Assembly: GCF_009827595.1 (NCBI RefSeq)
Contig: NZ_WTYT01000006.1
Coordinates: 293,366-357,365 of the forward strand
Length of the DNA: 64,000 nt
Source: Altericroceibacterium endophyticum
GTDB taxonomy: Bacteria; Pseudomonadota; Alphaproteobacteria; Sphingomonadales; Sphingomonadaceae
Direction: 5' to 3'
Position 1 is the stretch's first letter; each line of letters starts with the position of its first letter. This document shows positions 8,266-17,953 of the stretch, in pieces. The notes under the pieces are model-generated. The model did no database searches. It saw only the letters and a program-made list of their open reading frames with translations, and was not told where the DNA came from. A program made the position numbers and the translations under genes.

Positions 8266-8619
8266 ATGCTGACACTCGACAAGATCATTTCGGACCGCGG
8301 ATCGAAATATGCCGTGTCCGGTGCCAGGTGCACTTCTTCGGATGAAGCCAAGGCGCTGGTCAGGGCGCTGTGCAAGGCCAAGAAATTCGCCAAGGCCACG
8401 CATAATAGCTGGGGCCTTATCTGTGACGAGGGCCCGATCAAGAATGACGATGGCGAAAGCGGCGCGGGCCTCATTATCCTGCGGATGCTCGAACGCGAGG
8501 AGCTGCGCGATCACCTCATAGTCGTCACCCGCTGGTATGGCGGCAAACATTTGGGCGGGGATCGCTTCCGCCATGTGCAAAACGCCGTGACGGCCTATCT
8601 GGACGAACTGCGGAAATAG
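8266..8619 (+). CDS. IMPACT/YigZ family protein
   Basis: A 117-residue protein with the IMPACT N-terminal (UPF0029) fold: DRGSKYAVSGARC, AKKFAKATHNSWGL, the acidic DDGESGAG and the signature VVTRWYGGKHLGG. The YigZ C-terminal half is absent, so this is a single-domain version. Members are thought to bind RNA or regulatory proteins; YigZ-type activity is not established. The ATG at 8266 starts right at the fold; an in-frame start 105 bp upstream would add a segment without family resemblance. Confidence 0.85.
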   Translation: MLTLDKIISDRGSKYAVSGARCTSSDEAKALVRALCKAKKFAKATHNSWGLICDEGPIKNDDGESGAGLIILRMLEREELRDHLIVVTRWYGGKHLGGDRFRHVQNAVTAYLDELRK

Positions 8620-8658
8620 ATGCAGCCGGGCACAGACAGGCTTGCCACACAGGCGCCG

Positions 8659-8859
8659 TCAGCCCGAAGTTTTATCATCCGCAGCAGGCCCGGCATTGTT
8701 TTCGCCCCCGCGCGGCTTGGCCTTATGCGCGGCAATCGCTTCATCGATGGCGGCAATCCGCTGCCGCTCGGGCGTGTCCCTGGCCAGCCCTTTGAGCCGG
8801 CACGTCGCCCATAATTGACGGCGCTCGGATTCCAGCGATTTGAGATAGAGGTCGGCCAT
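8659..8859 (-). CDS. Small hypothetical protein
   Basis: A 66-residue charged protein beginning MADLYLKSLESERRQLWATC and continuing into a helical LARDTPERQRIAAIDEAIAA segment with a polar, probably disordered tail. I do not recognise a family. The start at 8859 is preferred to one 66 bp upstream because the intervening residues look non-coding. It lies convergent to the IMPACT-family gene, separated by 39 bp. Confidence 0.6.
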   Translation of the reverse strand: MADLYLKSLESERRQLWATCRLKGLARDTPERQRIAAIDEAIAAHKAKPRGGENNAGPAADDKTSG

Positions 8860-9002
8860 AGGGTACTTTCCGGCGCATGCGCCTGCTGAAACAGAGAATA
8901 GCGCCCCATAGAGACGAATGGTCATTTGCGACAGGGGGCATCGCAGACCGCGTTACCTGCCTACCTCCCAGCTCTGGCGCGCGCCGCCCGAGACTGCGCC
9001 GC

Positions 9003-9197
9003 TCAGCGCCGCCCGTCCTGTTCCTTCGCTACGCCCTTGAACGGCTCGCCATCCGCTTTGACATCCATGAACTGCCCCGCCTCGGCGGAGCCCTCTTCAC
9101 GATTGCGCTTGGTCCATTTGCCCGTCGCCGTGTTCTTCACCTGACTACGATCCTCGACCGAGCCAATACGATGATCGTCACCTGTGTTGCGTGCCAT
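9003..9197 (-). CDS. Small conserved hydrophilic stress protein
   Basis: A 64-residue highly polar protein beginning ARNTGDDHRIGSVEDRSQV and continuing with TGKWTKRNREEG and FMDVKADGEPFKGVAKE. Lack of hydrophobic core and high charge suggest an intrinsically disordered protein. Similar short proteins are common in sphingomonads, from memory. The start lies only 22 bp from the -10 element of an exact EcfG-type promoter, which supports both the gene and a general stress role. Confidence 0.75.
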   Translation of the reverse strand: MARNTGDDHRIGSVEDRSQVKNTATGKWTKRNREEGSAEAGQFMDVKADGEPFKGVAKEQDGRR

Positions 9198-9218
9198 GTC
9201 ACTCTCCCTCGGGCAATC

Positions 9219-9244
9219 AACGGGTGAGGATTCGGGCGGGTTCC
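9219..9244 (-). promoter_or_regulatory. EcfG-type stress promoter upstream of small protein
   Basis: Minus strand GGAAC (9244-9240), 17 bases, CGTT (9222-9219), an exact consensus match. It lies in the 56 bp gap between doc and the 64-residue protein, reading toward the latter. Confidence 0.75.
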
Positions 9245-9253
9245 GAATTATGG

Positions 9254-9649
9254 TCAGGCGGGTACGACATGACCGCGGAACCAGTCAGTCAGTTCGCTCT
9301 CCGAGATTTCGCCTGCAGCGAGGGCGAGCACGATCTCGATAGCCTCTCTCGGGGTAAATGAGAGGGTCTGCCCGTTGAGTTTAAGGAAGAGGCGAGCGAA
9401 AACCCATGCCGTGCGCTTGTTGCCATCAGCGAAGGGGTGATTACGCGCAATGCCATAAGCATAGGCTGCGGCGAGCGCGCACAGGTCTTCCTCTCCATAG
9501 GTCCACTGGTTGAGCGGCCTTGCCAGAGCACTTTCGAGCATGCCCCGATCGCGCACTCCGGTCGGCCCGCCATGTTCGGCAAGCTGGCGATCATGCACCG
9601 CCAGCGCGATGTCGAGAGAAAGCCATTCCGGCTCGGTGCGCTGAGCCAT
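9254..9649 (-). CDS. doc: Doc-type toxin (Fic/Doc fold)
   Basis: A 131-residue toxin of the death-on-curing family. The signature HPFADGNKR occupies residues 71-79; the lysine in place of the second glycine of Fic marks Doc, which phosphorylates elongation factor Tu rather than transferring AMP. The N-terminal LSLDIALAVHDRQLAEHGG and central LESALARPLNQWTYGE segments are also typical. It follows its antitoxin gene by 2 bp. Unlike phage P1 doc, whose partner is Phd, this one is paired with an AbrB-type antitoxin. Confidence 0.93.
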   Translation of the reverse strand: MAQRTEPEWLSLDIALAVHDRQLAEHGGPTGVRDRGMLESALARPLNQWTYGEEDLCALAAAYAYGIARNHPFADGNKRTAWVFARLFLKLNGQTLSFTPREAIEIVLALAAGEISESELTDWFRGHVVPA

Positions 9650-9651
9650 GC

Positions 9652-9879
9652 CTACTTGGCAAGTTCGCGCAGAATATCGCGATCCTCGCGCATGATCGCC
9701 TCGGCGGCATCCATCTTGGCAGCAAAGTCCGGATCGACGGCCGTCAGCCGCACCCCGTCGGGTGCTTCGGACAAGTAGATTTGGTCCCCCGGCCCCACCC
9801 GAAGCCGCGCCAGCACCTCTTTCGGTAGGACGATCCCGGCGGAATTGCCGATCTTGGTGATCTTGAGCGACTTGTTCAT
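9652..9879 (-). CDS. AbrB/MazE-type antitoxin
   Basis: A 75-residue DNA-binding antitoxin. The N-terminal SpoVT-AbrB swapped hairpin is clear: KITKIGNSAGIVLPKEVLAR and VGPGDQIYLSEAPDGV. The C-terminal helix (DAAEAIMREDRDILRELAK) would neutralise Doc. The ATG at 9879 starts the fold; an in-frame start 42 bp upstream is less likely. Autoregulation through the AbrB domain is usual for such pairs. It begins 45 bp after the end of the HEPN-like gene on the same strand. Confidence 0.92.
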   Translation of the reverse strand: MNKSLKITKIGNSAGIVLPKEVLARLRVGPGDQIYLSEAPDGVRLTAVDPDFAAKMDAAEAIMREDRDILRELAK

Positions 9880-9924
9880 ACGGGCGTTATAACGGAGGCT
9901 GCACGCAGAAGCTAGCGCCAACCG

Positions 9925-10890
9925 CTATTCATTCTGCCATCCGTACATCTCTTCCGCATGATATTCCTGAACGATTTTTTCGACATCGATGTATTCTTCT
10001 GGATCGATGCCAAAAAACTCAACCGGGTCTTCTTCTTCCATTGATGTGAAGATATTGCCCAAGCCGGCGTGTGTAAGCTCCGTAAAACCATCCAAATGGA
10101 GGGAACAAACCGCACATCGAAATTTGTTGGGAAGGACTCGGACCTCACGGGTGATGGTGCCGTCTTCGTCTGATACTTGAATGGGGCCACGGTTGATACT
10201 TTCACCGTGGAGCGCCCCTCCAAATCCGCACGAAGGGCAATCCACGCTGCGCCCTAGTGGTGTCATACCCAGCCATTTGGCCATTGCCTTTGCTGCTTTC
10301 GCAGTTATCTCTGATTTTTGATCGCCAGTTAGCGCGCCAAACTCTTTACTGTGCTTGGACACACGATCTTTGACCTCTTTCTCGATCGCCGCTCCGCGAT
10401 CATCGAGCATTTTCTCAGCGCCACTTGCCTGCTCAGTGCCCAGCAAATCCTCCAAGCTCAGGCCCATATGGTCTAGCAAGACCTTATAAATTTCATAAGT
10501 TCGCGGCAGCCAGCTAGCAGGAGCGATGCCTTCGAATGCTGCATCACCACCATGTAGTTCCTTATTTCGGCGATCAGCCAGCAGAAGGCAGTGGCCCGCC
10601 ATATTGTCCGTAAATTTTTCTATAAAAACAGCGCACCTAGCGAAAACTGTCTTCGCATGAACCGATCTTGGGTTTGCTTTTGGGTTTACGCCGAAGACAT
10701 AGTAAATGTTGGCTTCGTTGGTTGGGTCGGCGATGAGAACGGGATGGATTTTTGACAGGGCCGCACGAGCCAAAAGCTCGGTACACAAGCTCATCCAAAA
10801 ACCGTAAAGAGCTGAATCAATCTTTTCTTCGTTGGCACGCGAAGCGTACAGCTTTGCTTTTGCAAAAAGGGGATCAAATTCCCATTCCAT
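9925..10890 (-). CDS. Unknown protein with possible HEPN domain and zinc ribbon
   Basis: A 321-residue protein I do not recognise as a named family. Residues about 1-150 are helical and contain RNKELH at 108-113, which fits the HEPN ribonuclease motif R-polar-x3-H, in a context (ADRRNKELHGGD) like that of HEPN proteins. Residues 218-262 hold a zinc ribbon, C218-x2-C221 and C259-x2-C262. A charged helix (about 155-205) joins them, and the C-terminus is acidic. It starts 3 bp after the TauD-like gene, so the two are probably co-translated, and it precedes the abrB-doc pair. RNase activity is inference from one short motif. Confidence 0.7.
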   Translation of the reverse strand: MEWEFDPLFAKAKLYASRANEEKIDSALYGFWMSLCTELLARAALSKIHPVLIADPTNEANIYYVFGVNPKANPRSVHAKTVFARCAVFIEKFTDNMAGHCLLLADRRNKELHGGDAAFEGIAPASWLPRTYEIYKVLLDHMGLSLEDLLGTEQASGAEKMLDDRGAAIEKEVKDRVSKHSKEFGALTGDQKSEITAKAAKAMAKWLGMTPLGRSVDCPSCGFGGALHGESINRGPIQVSDEDGTITREVRVLPNKFRCAVCSLHLDGFTELTHAGLGNIFTSMEEEDPVEFFGIDPEEYIDVEKIVQEYHAEEMYGWQNE

Positions 10891-10893
10891 GCC

Positions 10894-11520
10894 TTACCCC
10901 CAATAACAGCGTCTAACACGCCTACTTTTACTTTCTCCAACTCTGGATCGTCTGTGCAGAGTCCGGTAATTATCAATGATGAGCCAATGCCCTGATTGCA
11001 ATACAATACTGTCTGTCCGCCCCAAAGAGCAGAGCTCCTTTTCCAGACCGTTGCAGGCAACTCGGAGAAGCGTTGGATCAAATCGAACTCGCCAACCGAT
11101 TTCAGGAAGACGCTGGAGAATGGTCCCGTAAACTGCCCTTTTGCTTTGACACTGGAACGGCCAAACAACCTCTTTCAAATTCACTGCCGTCGCCCGTTCG
11201 ACTGCGCCCCAGTCGAAAACCAAAATATCGGTCGACACCTCTTCGAATCCGCCTTCAATGCAATGAAGTGAAAGCATGCGCGGCGGTCGCGGCCAACTTG
11301 CGCAATCTGTATGGAATGGCTGTTGCGAAAGCCCGTAGATGGCCGACATTGTGCGCGGAGAAGCGTCCTCGGATGACTTAGGCGCGAGCGATGCGACACG
11401 CCCGGTAGCGACGAGACCACACCGCCATTCGAGCTCTCTTGCCAGATCGTCAGGACTCGGCGCTTCAGCCTCATGACTGCACGCGTATCCTCGGATCCGA
11501 AGGTTTTCCCAGAACGTCAT
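10894..11520 (-). CDS. TauD-like Fe(II)/2-oxoglutarate dioxygenase
   Basis: A 208-residue oxygenase of the TauD/clavaminate synthase-like fold, shorter than TauD (about 280 residues). The iron ligands appear as H70-x-D72 in QQPFHTDCASWPRPPR and H189 in IIDNYRTLHRRSRV; arginines around 200-204 (KSRRVRRCYW) fit the 2-oxoglutarate-binding position. Substrate is unknown. It starts only 12 bp after the end of thiC, without a clear ribosome-binding site, and is followed 3 bp later by the HEPN-like gene. Its base composition is visibly poorer in G+C than thiC, suggesting a separate origin. Confidence 0.78.
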   Translation of the reverse strand: MTFWENLRIRGYACSHEAEAPSPDDLARELEWRCGLVATGRVASLAPKSSEDASPRTMSAIYGLSQQPFHTDCASWPRPPRMLSLHCIEGGFEEVSTDILVFDWGAVERATAVNLKEVVWPFQCQSKRAVYGTILQRLPEIGWRVRFDPTLLRVACNGLEKELCSLGRTDSIVLQSGHWLIIDNYRTLHRRSRVGESKSRRVRRCYWG

Positions 11521-11532
11521 GGAGTAGCCAAC

Positions 11533-13835
<2,303 letters not shown>

Positions 13836-13890
13836 CGCGCGTCTCTCCTCTTCGCAAGGGAGGATGGGTGCGGCGCAACGGGAAATATCT

Positions 13891-14018
13891 ACCCGGACCA
13901 GCCACTCCCTCCGCCCGTGCTAACGGGTTCAGGTTCAACGGGTCGAACGGTGCCAGACGTTCCTCTCAGGCCATTTAACGCAGCCACTATAAATAGCGGC
14001 GGGCGGCCTCCCCGGTGC
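13891..14018 (-). promoter_or_regulatory. TPP riboswitch (THI element)
   Basis: On the minus strand the conserved TPP-aptamer blocks occur in order: CGGGG near 14014, CTGAGA at 13969-13964, TGAACCTGA at 13937-13929, and GCGGAGGGAGTG at 13914-13903. Spacing and order match the THI box. It ends about 55 bp before the start of the membrane-protein gene that precedes thiC. Ends of the aptamer are approximate. Whether it acts on translation or transcription cannot be read directly. Confidence 0.92.
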
Positions 14019-14114
14019 TTCGATTCCGAATCATAGAGGATAGCGACGCCGACGTAAAGCTGTGCAACCACGTCCCGGCAGGCACAGACTATCCTGCGCA
14101 GGGCGACGCCCGCA

Positions 14115-14663
14115 TCAAATGGCCATTTCCCGCCATTCACCCGGGGGTACGCCCTCGAGCGTCCAGTCACCGATCTGCCAGCGGACAAGGCGCAAGGTCG
14201 GGTGGCCGACGGCGGCGGTCATGCGGCGGACCTGGCGGTTGCGCCCTTCGCGCAGGGTCAGGCTGATCCAGCAATCGGGCACCGTTTTGCGGAAACGCAC
14301 TGGCGGATCACGAGGCCAGAGATCGGGCTCTGGGATCCGCTCAGCCTCTGCCGGGCGGGTCGGTCCGTCTTTCAGCGTGACCGAGCGGCGCAGTTTCTCC
14401 AGCGCGCCATCCTGCACCTCACCCTCCACCTGCACCAGATAGGTCTTGGGCAGCTTGAAGCGCGGATCGGCAATGCGGGCCTGCAAGCGGCCATCATCGG
14501 TCAGCAGCAGCAGGCCTTCACTATCCCGGTCCAGCCGCCCGGCGGGATAGACCCCCGGCAGATCTATAAAATCGGACAGGGTCGCGCGTTTGGTCTCGGT
14601 GCCGCGATCGGTAAATTGCGACAGCACGCCATGCGGCTTGTTGAACAGGATCAGCCGCGCCAT
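14115..14663 (-). CDS. rluE: 23S rRNA pseudouridine synthase, RluE-like
   Basis: A 182-residue RsuA/RluB/E/F-family synthase without the N-terminal S4 domain, which is the RluE architecture (modification of U2457 in 23S rRNA in E. coli). The catalytic motif is [15 protein letters not shown] with D45, followed by [11 protein letters not shown] and the C-terminal [19 protein letters not shown]. The ATG at 14663 starts the fold ([17 protein letters not shown]). Exact target assignment is by family resemblance. Confidence 0.9.
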   Translation of the reverse strand: MARLILFNKPHGVLSQFTDRGTETKRATLSDFIDLPGVYPAGRLDRDSEGLLLLTDDGRLQARIADPRFKLPKTYLVQVEGEVQDGALEKLRRSVTLKDGPTRPAEAERIPEPDLWPRDPPVRFRKTVPDCWISLTLREGRNRQVRRMTAAVGHPTLRLVRWQIGDWTLEGVPPGEWREMAI

Positions 14664-14825
14664 GGTCTCGCTCCTCGCCTCTGGCGCACCAGCCGCGCCG
14701 CTATCGCCGCGATAGGGGTGCCCCTCAGGCGAAGCAAGCATGGATGGAGTGCGCGAAAATTCTCGCCTTGCGGCGCGGGGCAGCCTATCGGACGGGTTTC
14801 CATTCTATCGTTACAGGCAATTGGC

Positions 14826-15494
14826 ATGATCCCCCTTGAACATCTCGACAGCGCGCAAATTCCCGGTGGAAACGAATTGCGCCTGTGCCGCAGAGGCAAG
14901 GATTTCATGATTCAGCTTGACCGTAACGAGTTGATGAACAGCCGGATGAGCGGATCGGAAGAGGCGCTGGCCACGATGGCGCTGGACCGCCTGGTCGGCT
15001 ATAAATCACCGCATCTGCTGATTGGCGGATATGGCATGGGTTTCACTCTGCGCGCGGCCTTGGCAGGGATGGATCAGGGCAAGATCACGGTGGCTGAACT
15101 GGTTCCCAAGATCATCGAATGGGCGCGCGGACCAATGGCGGACATGACGGGTGACTGTCTGGAAGACCCGCGTGTGACACTGAAAATGCGTGATGTCGGT
15201 GATCTGATTTATAGCGCTCGCGATGTGTATGACGCGATCCTGCTGGATGTCGACAATGGCCCGGATGGGCTGGTACGCGACGATAATGACCGGATTTATT
15301 CGCGCGGCGGGCTGCAGGCGGCCAAGCGCGCGCTGACGCCCGGTGGTGTGCTGGCCATCTGGTCAGCCGCACCGGATGAGAGCTTCAAATTCCGTCTGAA
15401 ACGCGCCGGTTTTGAAGTGGACGAAGTTGCTGTGAGGGCCCGCAGCAATGGCAAAGGACCGCGTCACGTGATCTGGTTCGCGCAGGAAGGCTGA
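14826..15494 (+). CDS. Spermidine-synthase-like protein
   Basis: A 222-residue class I methyltransferase-fold protein of the spermidine/spermine synthase group. Recognisable parts are the HLLIGGYGMGFTLRAAL nucleotide-binding loop, VAELVPKIIEWARG and the acidic YDAILLDVDNGPDG. It lacks the complete substrate-binding set of true SpeE enzymes and is shorter, so its reaction is uncertain. The in-frame region before the ATG at 14826 is antisense to rluE and was left out. Confidence 0.85.
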   Translation: MIPLEHLDSAQIPGGNELRLCRRGKDFMIQLDRNELMNSRMSGSEEALATMALDRLVGYKSPHLLIGGYGMGFTLRAALAGMDQGKITVAELVPKIIEWARGPMADMTGDCLEDPRVTLKMRDVGDLIYSARDVYDAILLDVDNGPDGLVRDDNDRIYSRGGLQAAKRALTPGGVLAIWSAAPDESFKFRLKRAGFEVDEVAVRARSNGKGPRHVIWFAQEG

Positions 15495-15564
15495 GGCACC
15501 GATAACTGGTCCACGGCCAAAGGGTATGTCTACCGCACCCCGCCGAGGGGACAAAGCGCGCCTA

Positions 15565-16773
15565 TTACGCCTGAGCGGCGGCGGTAGCCAGAGCCTGTCC
15601 GACAGGTGCGACCGTGGTCTGATCTGTCGAGTTATCGGGAGATTCCACCTCCAGCTCGGTAATACAGCGATTGCGGCCTAACTGTTTCGCGCGTGACAAT
15701 GCCATATCCGCCCGTTCAAAAGCCGATTGCAAATCACCGGGGCCATCCATCATGGCAACGCCAAAACTTGCGCTGAACGATTCACCCATCGGCAATTCCC
15801 GCAAACGATAGGCGCGAAAAGCCTCACGCAGTCGATCCCCCTTGGTCTTCCCTTCGCCGAGATCCGCACCCGGCAGCAGCAGGACAAATTCATCCCCGCC
15901 AATCCGCGCCGCAATACCGCCCGTTTGCAGAATGGAACCAAATGCGCGCAGCATCGCATCGCCAGCGGCATGCCCATATTCGTCATTGACCAGCTTGAAA
16001 CTATCCACATCGCACAGGATCAGCGCCGCCGGTGAAACCTTGCGATTACGGGCAAGCTCTTCAAAAAAGCGGCGGTTGGGCAGGCCTGTCAGATAGTCGC
16101 GTTCCGCGCCATTCCGATAGGTGTTGAGCGTGGTGGCAACCACTCGCGTGATAATCAGGAGCACAGACACCGGCACCAGTACGGCATATATCTGGATCAG
16201 CACACGCTGCAGATCAGTCCGGCCAAACAGCCCAAGCGGAGCATCTGCCCCCAGCAAAGTGGGAAAAAATGGCACCCGCACCAGAATGATCATGAACAGC
16301 AATAAGGCGATAGCAGCCATAAGATGGCCCAGCACGCCAATCACAGCTCTGCGGCGGATCAGGCAGAGCAGAGCATCGAACATGGCCACCACCCCGGCTA
16401 GCTGCCCCCCCAATGTCACCGCGACCGGCGGAATAGGGAACGGCAGACGCATCAGGAACAGGGAAAGAAGCGTCAGAGATGCACATGTAATCAGAATATT
16501 GCGATGTGCCATCGGGGCGCCAAATGCCACTCGAATGGATTGCGACACAGTGAAATAGGCCGCCGGGCTCGCAATTGTCGCGATGACAATATCCAGAGCG
16601 GTCAGCGTGTCGCCATCAAGCGCTATCGTCTCGAAAATACCGCACACAAGTGCAGCCGCCAGCCATGCGAGCGCCGAGTGGCGCCGCATAGCCAGAAATG
16701 TCAGAAGGCACAAAAAAGCCAGCCCCCCGACGATGCTCAGCATCGCCACAGCCAGATTTACAGTAATATTCAA
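15565..16773 (-). CDS. Membrane-bound diguanylate cyclase (GGDEF)
   Basis: A 402-residue protein with six or seven N-terminal membrane spans (about residues 5-210) and a C-terminal GGDEF domain. DYLTGLPNRRFFEEL opens the domain, LCDVDSFKLVNDEYGH carries the metal and substrate contacts, and the intact RIGGDEFVLLLP (residues 291-301) predicts active c-di-GMP synthesis. The RxxD inhibitory site that usually precedes GGDEF is not present (sequence there is LQTGGIAA). No EAL domain is present. The membrane part does not match a sensor domain I can name. Confidence 0.92.
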   Translation of the reverse strand: MNITVNLAVAMLSIVGGLAFLCLLTFLAMRRHSALAWLAAALVCGIFETIALDGDTLTALDIVIATIASPAAYFTVSQSIRVAFGAPMAHRNILITCASLTLLSLFLMRLPFPIPPVAVTLGGQLAGVVAMFDALLCLIRRRAVIGVLGHLMAAIALLLFMIILVRVPFFPTLLGADAPLGLFGRTDLQRVLIQIYAVLVPVSVLLIITRVVATTLNTYRNGAERDYLTGLPNRRFFEELARNRKVSPAALILCDVDSFKLVNDEYGHAAGDAMLRAFGSILQTGGIAARIGGDEFVLLLPGADLGEGKTKGDRLREAFRAYRLRELPMGESFSASFGVAMMDGPGDLQSAFERADMALSRAKQLGRNRCITELEVESPDNSTDQTTVAPVGQALATAAAQA

Positions 16774-16868
16774 AATTTACCCCCCTTCGGGGCGTCATTA
16801 ATACGTGATTAATGCGCAATTTTCACGCAATAAATCGAGAGGGTGCGAATTAATATTCCGCTTGCCGT

Positions 16869-17795
16869 TTAATCTGGCAACAGTTCGGTTCGTTTTACAC
16901 GTGACTTCTCTCGCATGTCGGTGAGCGTCGTTCCGATCGAAGCCGAAATGATCAGCATAATGGCAACCGCCTGTATCGGAGAAAGCGATTCGCTCAGCAA
17001 TATCCAACCGGTCGTCGCAGCGACCACGGGCTCCAGGCTGGTAAGCGTACCGAATGCCTTGGGCGGCAATCGCCGCAAAGTGTACATTTCCAGAGAATAA
17101 GGCAGCGCGCTGGAAAGGAAGCCAATCACGATCCCCAGCCCCAGCACGGATGGCAGCAGCAGGTCCGCTCCGGCTTCCACGATGCCAAAGGGCACCACCA
17201 GAATGGCCGCGATGATCATGCCAAGGCCGGTCGCCATCGTTCCGTGATCAAGCCCGGCCTTGCGTCCGGTGAGAATGTAAAAGGCCCAGCAGGCGCCTGC
17301 TCCCAGCGCGTAAGCGGCTCCGACCGGGTCCAGATCGCCCACCCCGCCACTGAGCGGCAGGAGCAGGGCCAGCCCGGACACGGCGAAGGCTATCCAGAGA
17401 AAGTCAGCCGCTTTGCGCGATGAGCAGACTGCCACAGCCAGTGGCCCCGTAAATTCCAGCGCTACGGCAATACCCAGCGGCAAGGAGCGCAGCGCCATGT
17501 AAAAGAGGAAATTCATACCCCCCATTGTCAGGCCGTAAAGCAGCACCGGAAGCCAGCTTTGCGCTGTAAAGCGCGCCCGCCATGGCCGCATAACCAGCGT
17601 CAGCATCAATGCCGCAAAGGTGAGGCGCAGCGCGGTCGTCCCCTGCGCGCCAACCAGGGGGAATAGCTGCTTTGCCAGCGCCGCACCAATGCCGATCGAC
17701 AGCATGGCGCCGACCAGAGCGGCCAGGGGTAACAGGCTGGCGCGCCAGTCATATTTCTGCGTTTCACTCACACCGTTGCCCCTTCCTGAGCTCAT
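16869..17795 (-). CDS. EamA-family (DMT) exporter
   Basis: A 308-residue inner-membrane transporter with ten hydrophobic spans in two EamA repeats, close to RhtA-type threonine/homoserine exporters in pattern (PLVGAQGTTALRLTFAALML, ALEFTGPLAVAV, and in the second half TLTSLEPVVAATTGWILL). Substrate cannot be told from sequence. The start at 17795 was chosen because the 39 upstream codons are polar and lack family resemblance; a GTG a few codons further in is also possible. It stands divergent from the S9 peptidase gene. Confidence 0.88.
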   Translation of the reverse strand: MSSGRGNGVSETQKYDWRASLLPLAALVGAMLSIGIGAALAKQLFPLVGAQGTTALRLTFAALMLTLVMRPWRARFTAQSWLPVLLYGLTMGGMNFLFYMALRSLPLGIAVALEFTGPLAVAVCSSRKAADFLWIAFAVSGLALLLPLSGGVGDLDPVGAAYALGAGACWAFYILTGRKAGLDHGTMATGLGMIIAAILVVPFGIVEAGADLLLPSVLGLGIVIGFLSSALPYSLEMYTLRRLPPKAFGTLTSLEPVVAATTGWILLSESLSPIQAVAIMLIISASIGTTLTDMREKSRVKRTELLPD

Positions 17796-17953
17796 CGGTT
17801 CGCAGCTACTCTTCCCTCCGGCAAAATCCAGCTCTTGATGACGCGAAACGTAATCTTCCCGCCCCGCCGCCCGCCCCGCCGAGTCCCCCATTGCCTGATC
17901 AATTGTGCGCATTATGCTGCGCAGTATAAATACACGATTTCAGGGGATGTTCT

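Noticed and set aside
13942..13969. EcfG-like pattern inside the TPP riboswitch region
   Set aside because: Spacer is 18 rather than 16-17 bases and it falls within conserved aptamer sequence.
14202..14825. Upstream extension of the spermidine-synthase-like frame
   Set aside because: It runs antisense through rluE and shows no family resemblance; the ATG at 14826 starts the fold.
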